Of a DNA stretch of 64,000 bases, positions 21,301-28,834 are shown piece after piece. The notes beneath the pieces were generated by a model. The model saw only the letters and a list, made by a program, of their open reading frames with translations. It ran no database searches and was not told where the DNA came from. Source of the DNA: an uncultured Alphaproteobacteria bacterium (lineage in GTDB: Bacteria; Pseudomonadota; Alphaproteobacteria; Rickettsiales; UBA1997); contig CASELL010000001.1 of NCBI GenBank assembly GCA_949288805.1, positions 25,027 to 89,026 of the forward strand, written 5' to 3'. A program made the translations under genes and the position numbers. Numbering within the stretch: the first letter of the stretch is position 1; each line of letters begins with the position of its first letter.

Positions 21301-21497
21301 GTTTCAAGTTGTTTTCTTGACATTTTTTCTAAAAGAACTTCTGGATCTACTTTATATAAAAAATCATCAATTTCCTGATCATCCCCAACATCAAAACCAA
21401 GATTGTTTAATTGTGCCACAAAATCTTCTCTAGATACCACTAGTTTAGGAGTTTCTCTGTCTAAAAAATCATATAAATCAAATGTTGTTTCTGCCAT
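18330..21497 (-). CDS. Large orphan protein with coiled coil and Gln-rich repeats
   Basis: I do not recognise this 1055-residue protein. It starts MAETTFDLYDFLDRE, has no signal peptide and no membrane segment, and is mostly predicted helical with many charged residues. A Lys/Glu coiled coil occupies about 745-815 (repeated KKLRYEN). A basic linker follows. Near the C-terminus, three copies of a 15-residue unit beginning KIVQQQVQQPNYGQI precede a final hydrophobic helical stretch (about 1005-1055). The gene has a near-consensus promoter, a leader of about 25 bases and no obvious Shine-Dalgarno at the ATG. Its DNA looks less AT-rich than its neighbours. A secreted effector, a scaffold or a surface-associated protein are all possible; none is shown. 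Confidence 0.8.
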   Translation of the reverse strand: MAETTFDLYDFLDRETPKLVVSREDFVAQLNNLGFDVGDDQEIDDFLYKVDPEVLLEKMSRKQLETLLKTTFIGKNGGTYRFDLLKCMESNPALARFIVREFGVEGCRYFGFNVYDKINETFVSMGKKALESGDWNFIDFKKNLQNLLLLLPETELVQVVTEINDGVKKLTSKITGHTGLNLNQKELLCRILDEFKKVLFAGVSEPIRKRLNAVYQSCVMAEKDSFGAKIKESLEEKLGDDSFDGDDDNKRIKDDVDFSKALGAFSLFSAKDEEEGRKLLSSEMGKYDGAELKDKRVEEAKKKIKEDLRVVLGLGKKIREGVYQEISSSDAFISSIKRKLNYLKEEKGKNLSNEKTRIAGLLRGVASKLTAFYYAVEKEGNDGYKIEDDVIDILINAINNATKEKEKEQFNRLTYEEAETLKTFLKENGVDLDVVNKDVGELKFDPNKANNNALNVWKSIPIIDVNGLLYFNSEKKIDDIKPYAIEHLERQIHDNPFDSAIESVLEKIAITTIIEDGKPVNLLEKLVELNKEGKEGAEKLLTCLSEHVNAVGAGCFKEDDVVKILGKGDNINDATLLNLFIGNTEVRSAEISPSSRELLYNTAERLFNIFSRVAFEGEENERKLREDFAFFDEKGEQKPFTRKMVEAANTVKKDIDLLLEGLGDEEKKKKLKDISGVENIEDIKIIKLLNIIEGSEKDKKTIEEELKSFFKDNPTEPITKELNELKKSVSEAIKKRKEEEENQKTEEEKQKAEEENKKLRYENKKLRYENKKLKTDLAKKSKDLSKLQGGLSGFTEKLEKQKKKFEALQNKPRVTNEGPKTAKVQGVKTQTQETTKRQQYHDSRYYNNEVVRVIDAILTSTNIKELENNLENVREKVSPKAFVNGMLEAIRDSVNKVKEEGNQSEFHRLKDFAEIISTKYQFQNIETKQRFEKLLNSVNISLYPQREYQPAGREVKIVQQQVQQPNYGQIKIVQQQVQQPNYGQIKIVQQQAQPQGFNLDRQLSTKEYLQCLVDIYTQNVTLMLNLLNRFGVAQANLDMHNIRLNNVNNGISMYI
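18528..18640 (-). repeat. 45-nt tandem repeat encoding the KIVQQQVQQPNYGQI unit
   Basis: Two full copies (18528-18572, 18573-18617) and a partial third are nearly identical at the DNA level, in frame inside the 1055-residue gene. Confidence 0.92.
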
Positions 21498-21529
21498 AAA
21501 AAAAATAAATTTATTAATATCCTGAAACT

Positions 21530-21558
21530 AGTATACAATATTTTTTTTATAATGTCAA
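21530..21558 (-). promoter_or_regulatory. Near-consensus sigma70 promoter of the 1055-residue gene
   Basis: Minus-strand TTGACA (21558-21553), 17-nt spacer, TATACT (21535-21530). This is the closest match to the sigma70 consensus in the window. Confidence 0.8.
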
Positions 21559-21573
21559 CACTTTTTTATTTTT

Positions 21574-22146
21574 TTAGGAATTTTTTTTATTTAAATAAAG
21601 CTTATTTATAAAAAGATCTTTTTTATCTAAAAATAAATATTCTAAATTATCACTAATTTTTTTATTTGTAAGACTTAATTGCTTTAATTCTTCAGAATTA
21701 AACTTCTTTAAAACAAAATCAATAACATTATGATCTTGTGGATGACCTATACCTATTCTAATTCTATGATAATTTTTACCAATCATTTCAGATATACTTT
21801 TAATACCATTATGACCAGCAGAACCTCCACCTAATTTGTATTTTACCTTACAAAATTCTAGATCTAAATCGTCATGAAAAACAAAAATATTTTCAATTGG
21901 TATTTTAAAAAACTTTTTAATTTCACTAACAGCAACACCCGACTTATTCATATATGTTTGAGGTTTTGCTATTATAACTTTTTTTGAAAATAGTTCGCAA
22001 GTATATATTTCTGCTTTAAATTTTTTTTGGCAACCTGTAATATTATAATTTTTTAATATTTCATCTATACATAAAAAACCACAATTATGTCTAGTTTTTT
22101 CATATTCTTCACCAAAATTACCAAGTCCAACTATTAAATAATACAT
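21574..22146 (-). CDS. pth: Peptidyl-tRNA hydrolase
   Basis: Cleaves peptidyl-tRNA released by stalled ribosomes. The 190-residue protein has GLGNFGEEYEKTRHNCGF with the catalytic H20, FVFHDDLDLEF, and GGGSAGHNGIKSI. It shares one base with the stop of the preceding secretion-ATPase gene, so translation is coupled. The pth neighbour rplY often seen elsewhere is absent. Confidence 0.97.
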   Translation of the reverse strand: MYYLIVGLGNFGEEYEKTRHNCGFLCIDEILKNYNITGCQKKFKAEIYTCELFSKKVIIAKPQTYMNKSGVAVSEIKKFFKIPIENIFVFHDDLDLEFCKVKYKLGGGSAGHNGIKSISEMIGKNYHRIRIGIGHPQDHNVIDFVLKKFNSEELKQLSLTNKKISDNLEYLFLDKKDLFINKLYLNKKNS

Positions 22147-23948
22147 TACTTTACATCCATAGCAGAAGTCATATCAACAACTCTTACTAGTTCTTGCATC
22201 GTTGTATAACCCATAATAACTTTTTGAACTCCATCCATCTGCATAGAAACAAAACCATTTTTATTTAAATAATTTATCATTTCTTTTTTTGTAGCTCTTG
22301 TAACTATCATTTCATCTAATTCTTTATCAACATCTATTATTTCGGCAACAGCCATTCTTCCAGAAAAACCTGTTCCTCTACACTTATCACAACCTTTTTC
22401 TTTATATAATTCAGTAACCTTATTAGCAATATTTGTTCCTAAAAACTTTGATATTATCTGTCTTTCTTCCTCTGTAATTTTATATTTTTCTTTACAGTAT
22501 GGACATAATTTTCTAGTTAATCTTTGAGCAATTATACATATCAACGAACCTGACAATAAATATGGTTCAACACCAATTTGCATTAATCTAGGTATAGCAG
22601 AAAAAGCATCATTTGTATGTAAAGAAGAATAAACTTGGTGACCAGTCATAGCTGCTTGAACAGCAGCAATAGCAGTTTCCTTGTCCCTAATCTCACCTAC
22701 AAGTATAACATCAGGGTCTTGTCTCATTAATGTTCTAATTCCATCAGCAAAATCAAGACCAACATCTGGATTAATATTTGTCTGTCTAATTAATGGTATT
22801 CTATATTCCACAGGATTTTCTAATGTCATTATATTTTTGTCAATACTGTTTATCATATTCAAAACAGTATACAAGGTCGTGGTTTTACCACTACCAGTAG
22901 GACCTGTAATAATAACAATACCTTCTGGCCTTTTAATACATTTTTTAATTATATTTTGAGTTCTAGGAAAATAGCCAAGTTTATCAAGATCAAGAATAGA
23001 TTTTTTTTCGTCCAATATTCTCATTACTATATTTTCGCCTTCAACAGTAGGTTGACTTGAAACCCTGAAATCAATATTTCTTCCTAAAATCTGGGCATTA
23101 ATTCTACCATCTTGTGCTTTTCTAGTTTCAGCAATATTCATACCAGACATAATCTTAATTCTAACAACAATAGAGCTCCAATAATCCTTATGAAAAGCTT
23201 TTATTTGTTCCATCTTACCATCAATTCTGTATCTTAATCTTAAAAAGAAGTTTTCTGGTTCAAAGTGTAAATCCGAAGCTCCAACACGAACAGCATCTGT
23301 CAATATAGCATCAACAAGTCGCACCATAGGGCTTTTATAGTCGCCTTGTAAAGCCTGTTCTTCGTCACCAGTTAAAGAGCCATTTTCTATTTCTTTTAAA
23401 ATACCATCAATAGACATGTCATAATCATAATATCTATCAATAGCATTAACTATATCAGACTCTGAAGCATATATTAGTTGAACATTGTAATTTAAAGGAA
23501 AAAATCTTTTTATTTGGTCAGAAACAACTATATTAAAAATATCAGTTGTCGCAACAGTTACAGTATTATCAATTAAACCAACAGCAACAACCTTGTTTTG
23601 CATAGCAAAACCTTTTGGTATCTTTCTAACAAGATTTTGATCTATAATTAAAGATTTTAAATCAATATTTTTAGCATCAGTATCAGCATTTAATATTTCA
23701 GATAAAGTTTTATCACTAATAAAACCCATTCTAACAAGAATAGAAGAGATATCCTCTCTTTTTCCATTGTTCTTTTGTTCTTTAAGAGCAACCTCTACTT
23801 GATCCTGTGAAACAATTTTTCTTTCAATTAATTCATCAAGTATGTCAACTTTTTTATTTTCTTGTTTTTGTGTAACAGCTTCTTCTGCTACAACTTCTTT
23901 ACTATTGTTAGTAGATTCGCTACTATCTTTATTTGTTTCCTCTGACAT
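22146..23948 (-). CDS. GspE/PilB family secretion or pilus ATPase
   Basis: Hexameric ATPase that powers type II secretion or type IV pilus assembly at the inner membrane. The 600-residue protein has an N-terminal MshEN-type domain, Walker A GPTGSGKTTT at about 345-355, the Asp box and Walker B (DPDVILVGEIRD), and a zinc site CPYCKEKYK...GCDKCRGTGF near the C-terminus. No other pilus or Gsp gene is in the window. It sits between an unknown membrane protein gene and pth. I cannot decide between GspE and PilB by eye. Confidence 0.9.
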   Translation of the reverse strand: MSEETNKDSSESTNNSKEVVAEEAVTQKQENKKVDILDELIERKIVSQDQVEVALKEQKNNGKREDISSILVRMGFISDKTLSEILNADTDAKNIDLKSLIIDQNLVRKIPKGFAMQNKVVAVGLIDNTVTVATTDIFNIVVSDQIKRFFPLNYNVQLIYASESDIVNAIDRYYDYDMSIDGILKEIENGSLTGDEEQALQGDYKSPMVRLVDAILTDAVRVGASDLHFEPENFFLRLRYRIDGKMEQIKAFHKDYWSSIVVRIKIMSGMNIAETRKAQDGRINAQILGRNIDFRVSSQPTVEGENIVMRILDEKKSILDLDKLGYFPRTQNIIKKCIKRPEGIVIITGPTGSGKTTTLYTVLNMINSIDKNIMTLENPVEYRIPLIRQTNINPDVGLDFADGIRTLMRQDPDVILVGEIRDKETAIAAVQAAMTGHQVYSSLHTNDAFSAIPRLMQIGVEPYLLSGSLICIIAQRLTRKLCPYCKEKYKITEEERQIISKFLGTNIANKVTELYKEKGCDKCRGTGFSGRMAVAEIIDVDKELDEMIVTRATKKEMINYLNKNGFVSMQMDGVQKVIMGYTTMQELVRVVDMTSAMDVK

Positions 23949-23949
23949 A

Positions 23950-24453
23950 TTATAGTAATATTCTCTTAATAGCTATTAATAAAGTTATTATAACAAAAAG
24001 TCTAATTATTTTAAATAAATCAACCTTATCATCAGTTTTTAATAAGATATACTTTTTAAGTGTTTTGTTTATGTTGTTTTTTCTTTCTTGTTTTTTAACT
24101 TTTTCTAGTTCTTCCTTTGTTAATGTATTATAATACTCTTGTCTTTCTTTTTCTTTTACTAATTCACTATCATATTCTGGATGAACTTCTAATGTTCTAG
24201 CTATAAAATAAAGATCTAAAATTGTTAACAACAAAATTACAACATCAAATATTTCCAATAAAAATCTAGAATTAACAAATTTTAAAGAAATAAAATAAAT
24301 AACACAAGGAATTAATGACCAATAATATAAAATAATATTTAAATTTTCCTCACCATTTCTAGCTCTTAAAAAAGAAGAAACAACCCTCTCTTTTAAACCA
24401 TTATATATTTTTTTAAGAAATAGAAAAACTTTATTAAAAAATGTTTTAAACAT
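23950..24453 (-). CDS. Unknown membrane protein, 167 residues
   Basis: Not recognised. Two adjacent hydrophobic helices lie at about 45-85 and a third at the C-terminus (about 148-165). Between them is a charged, Lys/Glu-rich cytosolic segment. It has a candidate promoter at 24479-24508 and ends one base before the secretion-ATPase start, so the two are probably cotranscribed. Confidence 0.7.
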   Translation of the reverse strand: MFKTFFNKVFLFLKKIYNGLKERVVSSFLRARNGEENLNIILYYWSLIPCVIYFISLKFVNSRFLLEIFDVVILLLTILDLYFIARTLEVHPEYDSELVKEKERQEYYNTLTKEELEKVKKQERKNNINKTLKKYILLKTDDKVDLFKIIRLFVIITLLIAIKRILL

Positions 24454-24478
24454 AAAAAAACAAAAAATTAAACTGCTA

Positions 24479-24508
24479 ATAGTATGAAACCTTTATTTTA
24501 TTTTGCAA
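24479..24508 (-). promoter_or_regulatory. Candidate promoter for the 167-residue gene
   Basis: Minus-strand TTGCAA (24508-24503), 18-nt spacer, TACTAT (24484-24479). Confidence 0.4.
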
Positions 24509-24533
24509 GAAAAAAATTATTAATCGTTTAAAA

Positions 24534-25310
24534 TTACTCAACAATTATATTAATCAATCTATCAAGATTTTTAGTATCTAATAAATCATCCTTTTTATCA
24601 CTAACACCATCTAATGCTTCACCTATATTATCAGCTATATCTTTATTGACATCTTTAATTCCATCATTAATATCTTCAATAATATTAATATCTTCAATAT
24701 TATTTTTTAAATTTTTTGTTGTAGATTCAATTTTATCATCTATTGCCTTTTCTATATCTGTTGCTACATCTTCTTTAATTTCTTCGATTTTTTTATTGAT
24801 ATCTTTTTTAATGTTCCTATTTTTTGAAAAATCCCCAAAAATATTATTTAACATATCTATAAAAATATCATCAGAAGCAACAGAATTATATATAATAGAG
24901 TCTTTTAAAAAATCTGGACTTTTATCATTATAAACAACTTTCAAAAAAGATATTATTAACAAAGATAATAAAACTCCTTTTGTTAAACCAAAAAGAAAAC
25001 CAAGAGTTCCATTTAAACTAATAGGTATTAGTTTTCTTAAAATTATACTTAAATAATTAGTAATAATAGATATAACTATTATAAGAAGAACAAAAAGAAC
25101 GGCATTAGCAACTATATCTAAAAGAAAAGGTATTTGTATTTTATCCTCAAAAATTGGCCTTATCATTGGCTTAAAAACAGAAGTCAAATAAAAAGAACCA
25201 AACCAATTAATTATTGAAGATAATTCTCTAAGAAAACCTCTTATTAACCCAAAAAGAGATAATAACATTATAATAACAGCTATAATTATATCAAAGTTTG
25301 ATGTCAACAT
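24534..25310 (-). CDS. cvpA: CvpA family membrane protein
   Basis: Inner-membrane protein of the colicin V production family. The N-terminal FDIIIAVIIMLLSLFGLIRGFLREL is the diagnostic CvpA start, followed by three more hydrophobic helices to about residue 135. At 258 residues it is longer than the core family, because of a C-terminal tail rich in Asp, Ile and Lys that looks like an amphipathic helix. The role is uncertain in most bacteria; links to envelope homeostasis are known. The purF gene often next to cvpA is absent here. Confidence 0.85.
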   Translation of the reverse strand: MLTSNFDIIIAVIIMLLSLFGLIRGFLRELSSIINWFGSFYLTSVFKPMIRPIFEDKIQIPFLLDIVANAVLFVLLIIVISIITNYLSIILRKLIPISLNGTLGFLFGLTKGVLLSLLIISFLKVVYNDKSPDFLKDSIIYNSVASDDIFIDMLNNIFGDFSKNRNIKKDINKKIEEIKEDVATDIEKAIDDKIESTTKNLKNNIEDINIIEDINDGIKDVNKDIADNIGEALDGVSDKKDDLLDTKNLDRLINIIVE

Positions 25311-25321
25311 AACAGTTTTCT

Positions 25322-25356
25322 TAAAAATATAGACATCTTTAAGATGTCTATATTAT
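25322..25356 (-). terminator. Terminator of pyk
   Basis: A long stem with arms around AGACATCTT/AAGATGTCT, extended by A/T pairs, lies directly after the pyk stop and is followed by TTTTT on the minus strand. Confidence 0.85.
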
Positions 25357-25359
25357 TTA

Positions 25360-26880
25360 TTAATTTAATTGAATGGTTAAAGCTCCATCCATATCAAAAA
25401 CTAAAATATATTTTTTAGCAAAAGTATAATTATTTTCAATTATTTCTTTTACTTTTTTTGTATTTTTTTGCCAATCTTTTGTAATGCTAATTACTTCAGA
25501 CTTTACATTCCACACTAAATTTAAATTATTAGCAATAGTTTCATCACTAACAAAAGCAATTATTGGCTTATTTATTCTTAATTTAGAAATACTGTTTACA
25601 CGATCTAAATTATCTCCAATTATAACTATCGCATCAGCATCATCTGCTTCTTCGTCTAACAATAAAGATATTGGGTTATAATTACCACATTCACAATCAT
25701 GTCCACAAGAGCAAAAACTGTCAGAGTCGCAAGAACATCCACATGTACATTCTTTACCATCTTTACAACCACAATCGCAATCATCATCGCAAGCACATTC
25801 TTTACCTTCTTTACAACCACAATCGCAATCATCATCGCAAATACAGTCACCATGTCTGCAACAAGGACAACAACCATATATTTCATGTTCTGTATCTTTA
25901 ACTATTTTTGCCATAGTTTTAATAACATTAACAGGGTCTACACCTTTTGTTGTTTCATCAGAAGTCATTACAGCATCAACTGCTTCAAAAACCGCATTAG
26001 CAACATCTGAAACTTCTGCTCTCGTAGGTTGAATATTATCAACCATAGATAATAACATTTGAGTTGCTATTATAACTGGTTTTTTATAAAAACTACATAA
26101 AGCAACAATTTTCTTTTGCATTGCTGGCACTTTTGAGAAAGGAATTTCACAAGCTAAATCACCTCTTGCTACCATAATACCATCACTTTCAATTATAATA
26201 TCTTCAAGATTTTGAGTTGCTTCATAATTTTCTATTTTAGATATAATTTGAACATTTTTATGTCCTTTAGCAGCGCAATATTCTTTAACATCTTTAACAT
26301 CTTTACCTGTTCTAACAAATGATAAAGCTATCATATCAACTTTTTTCTCAATACCAAAATCGATATCTTTCCAATCTTGTTCTGTAACAGTAGGTAAAGA
26401 AACTGGTTTACCAAATAAATTAATATGTCTTTTTGTAGTAATATTAGTTTGACCTTCAACAACTTCAAAATCAATATCAGTTTTTGTTTTTTTAGTAGCT
26501 TTCGCTAACATAACACCACTATCAAAAACAATAGTATCACCAACATTAACATCTTTTAAAAAGTCCTTGTAATTAACACTAATTTTACCAGTATCTTCGT
26601 AAACTCCTTTTTCAGTAGTCATAGTGAATTTGTCACCAACTTTTACAAAAAGCTTATCTCTAACTTCACCAGTTCTAATTTCTGGGCCTTTTGTATCTAA
26701 CATTATAGCACCAGATAGTTTTAGTTTTCTAATTGTATCAATTTTTTTACCATGTTCTTCATGCGAACCATGAGAAAAATTTAATCTAAAAACATTAACA
26801 CCTGCTTTTGATAATTCTTTCAATACTTCTGGACTCTCTGATTTTGGTCCTATTGTAGCAACAATTTTAGTTCTTTTCAT
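25360..26880 (-). CDS. pyk: Pyruvate kinase with a cysteine-rich insertion
   Basis: Converts phosphoenolpyruvate and ADP to pyruvate and ATP. The N-terminal barrel is intact: TKIVATIGPKS, FRLNFSHGSHEEH, MLDTKGPEIRTG, ISKIENYEA, IMVARGDLACEIP and TRAEVSDVANAV. The usual SGETAKG loop reads SDETTKG. The C-terminal domain is recognisable (LRINKPIIAFVSDETIANNLNLVW). Between the two domains, residues 337-400 form a 64-residue insertion with 22 cysteines, many Asp and a 16-residue tandem repeat, resembling a metallothionein-like metal-binding segment. The frame is open on both sides, so it is not a frameshift. It ends at a strong terminator and starts immediately after secF. Confidence 0.97.
   Translation of the reverse strand: MKRTKIVATIGPKSESPEVLKELSKAGVNVFRLNFSHGSHEEHGKKIDTIRKLKLSGAIMLDTKGPEIRTGEVRDKLFVKVGDKFTMTTEKGVYEDTGKISVNYKDFLKDVNVGDTIVFDSGVMLAKATKKTKTDIDFEVVEGQTNITTKRHINLFGKPVSLPTVTEQDWKDIDFGIEKKVDMIALSFVRTGKDVKDVKEYCAAKGHKNVQIISKIENYEATQNLEDIIIESDGIMVARGDLACEIPFSKVPAMQKKIVALCSFYKKPVIIATQMLLSMVDNIQPTRAEVSDVANAVFEAVDAVMTSDETTKGVDPVNVIKTMAKIVKDTEHEIYGCCPCCRHGDCICDDDCDCGCKEGKECACDDDCDCGCKDGKECTCGCSCDSDSFCSCGHDCECGNYNPISLLLDEEADDADAIVIIGDNLDRVNSISKLRINKPIIAFVSDETIANNLNLVWNVKSEVISITKDWQKNTKKVKEIIENNYTFAKKYILVFDMDGALTIQLN
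25681..25872 (-). other. Cys-rich insertion inside pyruvate kinase
   Basis: 22 cysteines in 64 residues, mostly CxC and CC spacings, with Asp clusters (DDDCDCGCK) and several Gly. The start is CCPCC and the end CSCGHDCECGN. Known families with this density are metallothioneins and some zinc or iron scavenging peptides; the function here is not known. Confidence 0.95.
25761..25840 (-). repeat. 48-nt direct repeat in the Cys-rich insertion
   Basis: A 32-base stretch at 25761-25792 recurs unchanged at 25809-25840, an offset of 48 bases, encoding the two copies of DDDCDCGCK(E/D)GKEC. Confidence 0.92.
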
Positions 26881-27732
26881 TTATTTACTCCTTTTATTAT
26901 TATATATTAATACTGGCGACGCTATAAAAATAGACGAATAAGTTCCAATAATAATACCAACAAATATTATAATACTAAATGTTCTTAAGCTATCAACACT
27001 AGAAAAAAGCAAAGGCAAAATTGCTAACAATGTTGATAAACTTGTATACATAGTTCTTTTTAATGTTTTATTTATACTTATATTTACAACAGATTCTATA
27101 TTTTCTGTCTTATGTATAGCTAAGTTTTCCCTAATTCTATCAAATATTACAACAGTATCATTTATTGAATAACCTATAACAGTTAATATTGCTGCTATTG
27201 TTGTTAAATCAAAGTTCAAATTAAATAACGATATAAAACCTAAAATAATAATTATATCATGTATTAATGATAATATAGCACCAAAGCCAAAATCTAATCT
27301 AAATCTAATCCAAACATAAAAAAGAATACAAATAAGCGATAACAATAAGGCCATTATACCATTTTTAACCAATGTCTCACCAACCTGCGGTCCAACAAAA
27401 TCAACCTTATTTATTATAACATCTTGATAACTGTTTTTTATGATAGTTTTAATATTTTCTATATCAGAATCTTTGTCTTTTATATCTTTTTGAGATATTT
27501 TTAGTATAACACCACCATTATATTTTTGTACAATGGCATCTTCATAATTATTTGTAATTAAAGCACTATTAAAACTTTCTATATTACCAATATCAAAAAC
27601 CAAACCACCAGTAAAATCTATACCAAAATTAAATCTTTTAACAGATATAAAAAATACCGATATAACAATTAAAAAAAATGATAATATAAAAGAAAGTTTA
27701 GCACCTTTTACAAAATTAAATTCCCTAATCAT
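26881..27732 (-). CDS. secF: Protein translocase subunit SecF
   Basis: Inner-membrane partner of SecD that uses the proton gradient to help pull proteins through SecYEG. The 283-residue product has six hydrophobic helices, the periplasmic entry FGIDFTGGLVFDI, and the conserved VIGYSINDTVVIFDRIREN near the fourth to fifth helix. It overlaps the rpsT stop codon (TAATG arrangement at 27730-27734), suggesting translational coupling to S20. SecD is not adjacent, which is unusual because secD-secF are usually neighbours. Confidence 0.97.
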   Translation of the reverse strand: MIREFNFVKGAKLSFILSFFLIVISVFFISVKRFNFGIDFTGGLVFDIGNIESFNSALITNNYEDAIVQKYNGGVILKISQKDIKDKDSDIENIKTIIKNSYQDVIINKVDFVGPQVGETLVKNGIMALLLSLICILFYVWIRFRLDFGFGAILSLIHDIIIILGFISLFNLNFDLTTIAAILTVIGYSINDTVVIFDRIRENLAIHKTENIESVVNISINKTLKRTMYTSLSTLLAILPLLFSSVDSLRTFSIIIFVGIIIGTYSSIFIASPVLIYNNKRSK

Positions 27733-27992
27733 TACATATTCTTTATTTTTTTTGCCATTCTACTAACTTTTCTAGCAGCAGTATTTAATTTATAAACACC
27801 TTTTGAAACGCCAGTCATAATTTCAGATTCAAATTCAACAAGAGCCTTTTTAGCAGCCTCTTTATCGTTAGTATTAATAGCATCTTCAACTTTTCTTAAA
27901 AAAGTTCTAATTCTACTCTTTCTAGACTTGTTAATAGCAGTCTTTCTAGCAGTAGCTCTAATATTTTTCTTTGTAGTTAATGTGTGAGCCAT
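27732..27992 (-). CDS. rpsT: 30S ribosomal protein S20
   Basis: 86-residue basic protein binding 16S rRNA. The start MAHTLTTKKNIRATARKTAINKSRKSRIRT and the helical, Lys/Arg-rich layout are diagnostic. It has a candidate promoter at 28024-28051 and shares its stop codon with the secF start. Confidence 0.98.
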   Translation of the reverse strand: MAHTLTTKKNIRATARKTAINKSRKSRIRTFLRKVEDAINTNDKEAAKKALVEFESEIMTGVSKGVYKLNTAARKVSRMAKKIKNM

Positions 27993-28023
27993 TTCCTAAA
28001 TTATTATTAATAAACACTGTCAT

Positions 28024-28051
28024 ATTTTAAAATTTATTTTTAATTTTGCAA
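28024..28051 (-). promoter_or_regulatory. Candidate promoter of rpsT-secF
   Basis: Minus-strand TTGCAA (28051-28046), 16-nt spacer, TAAAAT (28029-28024). Confidence 0.5.
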
Positions 28052-28100
28052 GAAATTTTTGAAAACCATAAATAATACTATAAAAAACAGGGTTTAACTA

Positions 28101-28832
28101 TTAAATAGTCTTTATTTTTAGAAGTATTTCCCATATTTCTTTTTTTTTAGAAACATTTTTAATGACAAAATTTGGATTATAAATACCAATAACTTTAATA
28201 TTTTTTGTTATATAACAATTTGTATAATCAACAAATTTATTTTTTATATGAGATAAAGTTTTATTATTTTCTATTAGTGTTGAAGTAGAATAATTACCTG
28301 TCAATATAATAAGTTTTGGATCTATTAAAGATATAGCTTTTTCAATAACTGGTTTACAAATCTCTAATTCTTCTTTTATTGGATTTCTATTTCCAGGTAA
28401 CCTCCAAAAAAAAGTATTCATTAAACAATAATTATTAATATTTATAGAAGCAAACATATTTCGTAACAAAACTCCATCGTTTCCACTAAATATTTTACCA
28501 CTAATATCGTCTTGATCGTTTGGTATATCATTAATAATTAATATTTTTGATGTTAAATCTCCATCAATAAAAAGAGAATTGTTAGAAAGTTTTCTAAATT
28601 TATCATAAAAACTAGATGTTTTAACAAAATCCAATAGAGAATCTAGTGAATTTATATTGTCAATTTGGTTTTTTATCTCATTAAACTTGTTAAAAGAACT
28701 AGTAGCCAATTCATCTTGTTTTTCAGCTAATGCCTCTATTATATCTTTTTTTGTCTCAATTTCATTAGTAAAAAGATCATCTATGCCATTAGCGTTTAAC
28801 CATTCCAATAATATAATTAGGTCTTCCTGCAT
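28101..28832 (-). CDS. Uracil-DNA glycosylase superfamily protein (family 4-like)
   Basis: Expected to remove uracil or a related damaged base from DNA. The 243-residue protein starts with the N-terminal helical region seen in alphaproteobacterial members (EDLIILLEWLNANGIDDLF). The family-4 core is recognisable but divergent: NDIPNDQDDISGKIFSGNDG in place of the usual EAPG..E....GR.FVG.AG, YCLMNTFFWRLPGNRNP, LIILTGNYST and a C-terminal YNPNFVIKNVSKKKEIWE. The N-terminal cysteine pair of iron-sulfur family-4 enzymes is absent. Activity is therefore uncertain. It lies two bases after the RNase D gene in one operon. Confidence 0.75.
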   Translation of the reverse strand: MQEDLIILLEWLNANGIDDLFTNEIETKKDIIEALAEKQDELATSSFNKFNEIKNQIDNINSLDSLLDFVKTSSFYDKFRKLSNNSLFIDGDLTSKILIINDIPNDQDDISGKIFSGNDGVLLRNMFASININNYCLMNTFFWRLPGNRNPIKEELEICKPVIEKAISLIDPKLIILTGNYSTSTLIENNKTLSHIKNKFVDYTNCYITKNIKVIGIYNPNFVIKNVSKKKEIWEILLKIKTI

Positions 28833-28834
28833 AT

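Noticed and set aside
25656-26010. Open frames opposite or beside the Cys-rich region
   Set aside because: Their repeats mirror the pyruvate kinase repeat in other frames; the kinase frame has conserved domains on both sides.
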